A stretch of 64,000 bases of DNA from Beta vulgaris subsp. vulgaris (taxonomy: Eukaryota; Streptophyta; Magnoliopsida; Caryophyllales; Amaranthaceae): NCBI RefSeq assembly GCF_026745355.1, contig NC_079205.1, positions 57,971,058 to 58,035,057 of the forward strand. The letters run 5' to 3'. Positions 63,003 through 64,000 of the stretch are shown in pieces. Every line of letters starts with the position of its first letter. Position 1 is the first letter of the stretch. The position numbers were made by a program, and so were the translations under genes. The notes below the pieces were generated by a model that was given only the letters and a program-made list of their open reading frames with translations, did not search any database and was not told the DNA's origin.

Positions 63003-63059
63003 ATAGCACCACGTGGCATAGATCCTTGCTTAGGAACACCTTTTCATATATTAGTATAC
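63003..63059 (-). mobile_element. Reverse-orientation copy of the CCACGTGGC Helitron-like terminus
   Basis: Reverse complement of TATACTAATATATGAAAAGG, GTTCCTAAGCAAGG and GCCACGTGG, matching the termini at 36199-36251 and 36727-36782. A partial fourth copy is at 35260-35290 (minus). Inferred Helitron 5' end. Confidence 0.4.
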
Positions 63060-63589
63060 AATTCATGAACGCGATGCGTGCCACACTTGTTTAAAACATA
63101 CTTTATAATTTTTTTTGGACATAATAAAGGTAAAATTTGAACATTAGACCTGTTTTTTTGAGCTACCTAATTTTGTTGATTAAGTCTATACCACTTAACC
63201 AAACCCGTTTTTTATTATTTATTTTATATATACTTTTTTTTAAGATTTTTAAAATTAAAACTGATGAGTGATAGAAGAATGCTATACAGATTTATTAAGT
63301 ATTTCTTATATTTTTGTCAACAAAGTATTTTGATTTCATTAAATCATTTCACTTTGTTAATTGATTGTATTTTCCTTTTTGATTTACTACTTGATTGTGT
63401 ATTGATTGATCAAATATTTGATTGATATACTTTTCTTTGTTAATTTTTTATGCTATGTTTGAGTTTGATTTTCTTTTTTTTAGTAGAGTAGTTATATTTA
63501 CTAAGGGGTAATTAAGTAAATTTATTGGCGGACACCATAGCTCCCCCTTCCCTTATATAATAGAGATATGTATGGTTGGGTTCTAGTTA

Positions 63590-64000
63590 AAGCTGACAAA
63601 GGTTGACCCAACCCGATAACCCGACCTGAAACTGACCTGAAAATTTCGAGTTCGGGTTGAGATATTCGACCTGAAACAAAAAAATGGGTCGATCCAACCC
63701 GACTTGAAAATATAATTGGTTAGATTCGGGTTGACTTTATGAACTTGAAAATAACCCGAATAACCTGATTTGGAAGACGAATTATTTTCAATTCGGGTCA
63801 ACCTGAAATTAACCCATACTTTCATAACTTATACAACCTATTTTTTGTTATTCATATTTGTATTGGGCCAAGCACATTTCTTGGATCACCTAAATTTCAT
63901 TCAAGGTTATTAACCTATACTTTCATAACTTATCATGTATAGTTGAATTTCATTTCAAGTCATTTTGGGTTGGTTTCGTGTCAACCCGAAATCAGTAAGG
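63590..64000. repeat. GACCCGACCCG-type repeat running off the window
   Basis: Repeated TTGACCCAACCCG, CGGGTTGA and ACCTGAAA(C/T) words indicate a dispersed repeat. It probably continues past 64000. No coding content. Confidence 0.45.

Overview
This is a window of plant nuclear DNA, clearly from a eudicot. The genes are split by AT-rich introns with canonical GT-AG ends. All conserved proteins resemble Arabidopsis families: RRN3, MS1, HDC1, LRK10L-type receptor kinases and a HARBI1/ALP1-like protein. The spacers are packed with small plant transposons, and there is a nuclear insert of plastid DNA. A Caryophyllales species such as a spinach, beet or quinoa relative would fit the repeat style, but that is only a guess.

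The left half (1 to about 33.6 kb) is a conserved gene block. It holds the 3' part of RRN3, an RNA polymerase I initiation factor (144-8897, +, nine exons). Next is a complete MALE STERILITY 1-type PHD-finger gene (9819-12568, +, three exons). A repeat-rich gap at 13.8-17.3 kb holds a truncated LTR retroelement abutting a fragment of plastid DNA with trnN-GUU. Then come a small Myb/SANT-like-protein tail ORF (20353-20769, +) and a domesticated-looking PIF/Harbinger transposase gene (21189-22867, +) whose third catalytic acid is replaced by leucine. Convergent with it is HDC1/RXT3-like, a histone deacetylase complex subunit (33125 down to 23755, minus, eleven coding exons including an 8-nt microexon). 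The exon phases of RRN3, MS1, the Harbinger-like gene and HDC1 close exactly, so these models are firm.

The right half (33.6-64 kb) is transposon-rich. It carries two copies of an LRK10L-type receptor kinase on the minus strand. Copy 1 (39088-46643) has an ectodomain exon and a kinase exon separated by a 5.6-kb intron full of TIR elements and a SINE, and it is disabled by an 8-bp and a 4-bp insertion. Copy 2 (50920-52027) has an open transmembrane-kinase exon but no ectodomain in the window. A 7.3-kb L1-type LINE (54644-61940) is flanked by a perfect target-site duplication and encodes a DUF4283/zinc-knuckle ORF1 and an endonuclease-RT-RNase H ORF2, with three frame breaks. Around these lie Stowaway, Harbinger-type and long-TIR elements, two SINEs with long target duplications, Helitron-like termini, and two structurally odd elements: a TIR element with subterminal 20-bp repeat arrays (52060-53418) and one carrying a 21-bp minisatellite that flips polarity (about 48556-49910).

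Functionally the conserved genes are unrelated housekeeping or developmental genes (Pol I transcription, tapetum/pollen development, chromatin deacetylation). No operon-like or clustered pathway is seen. The best candidates for something undescribed are the Harbinger-derived protein with a lost catalytic residue next to a Myb-tail ORF, the 8-nt microexon of HDC1, and the two repeat-bearing elements.
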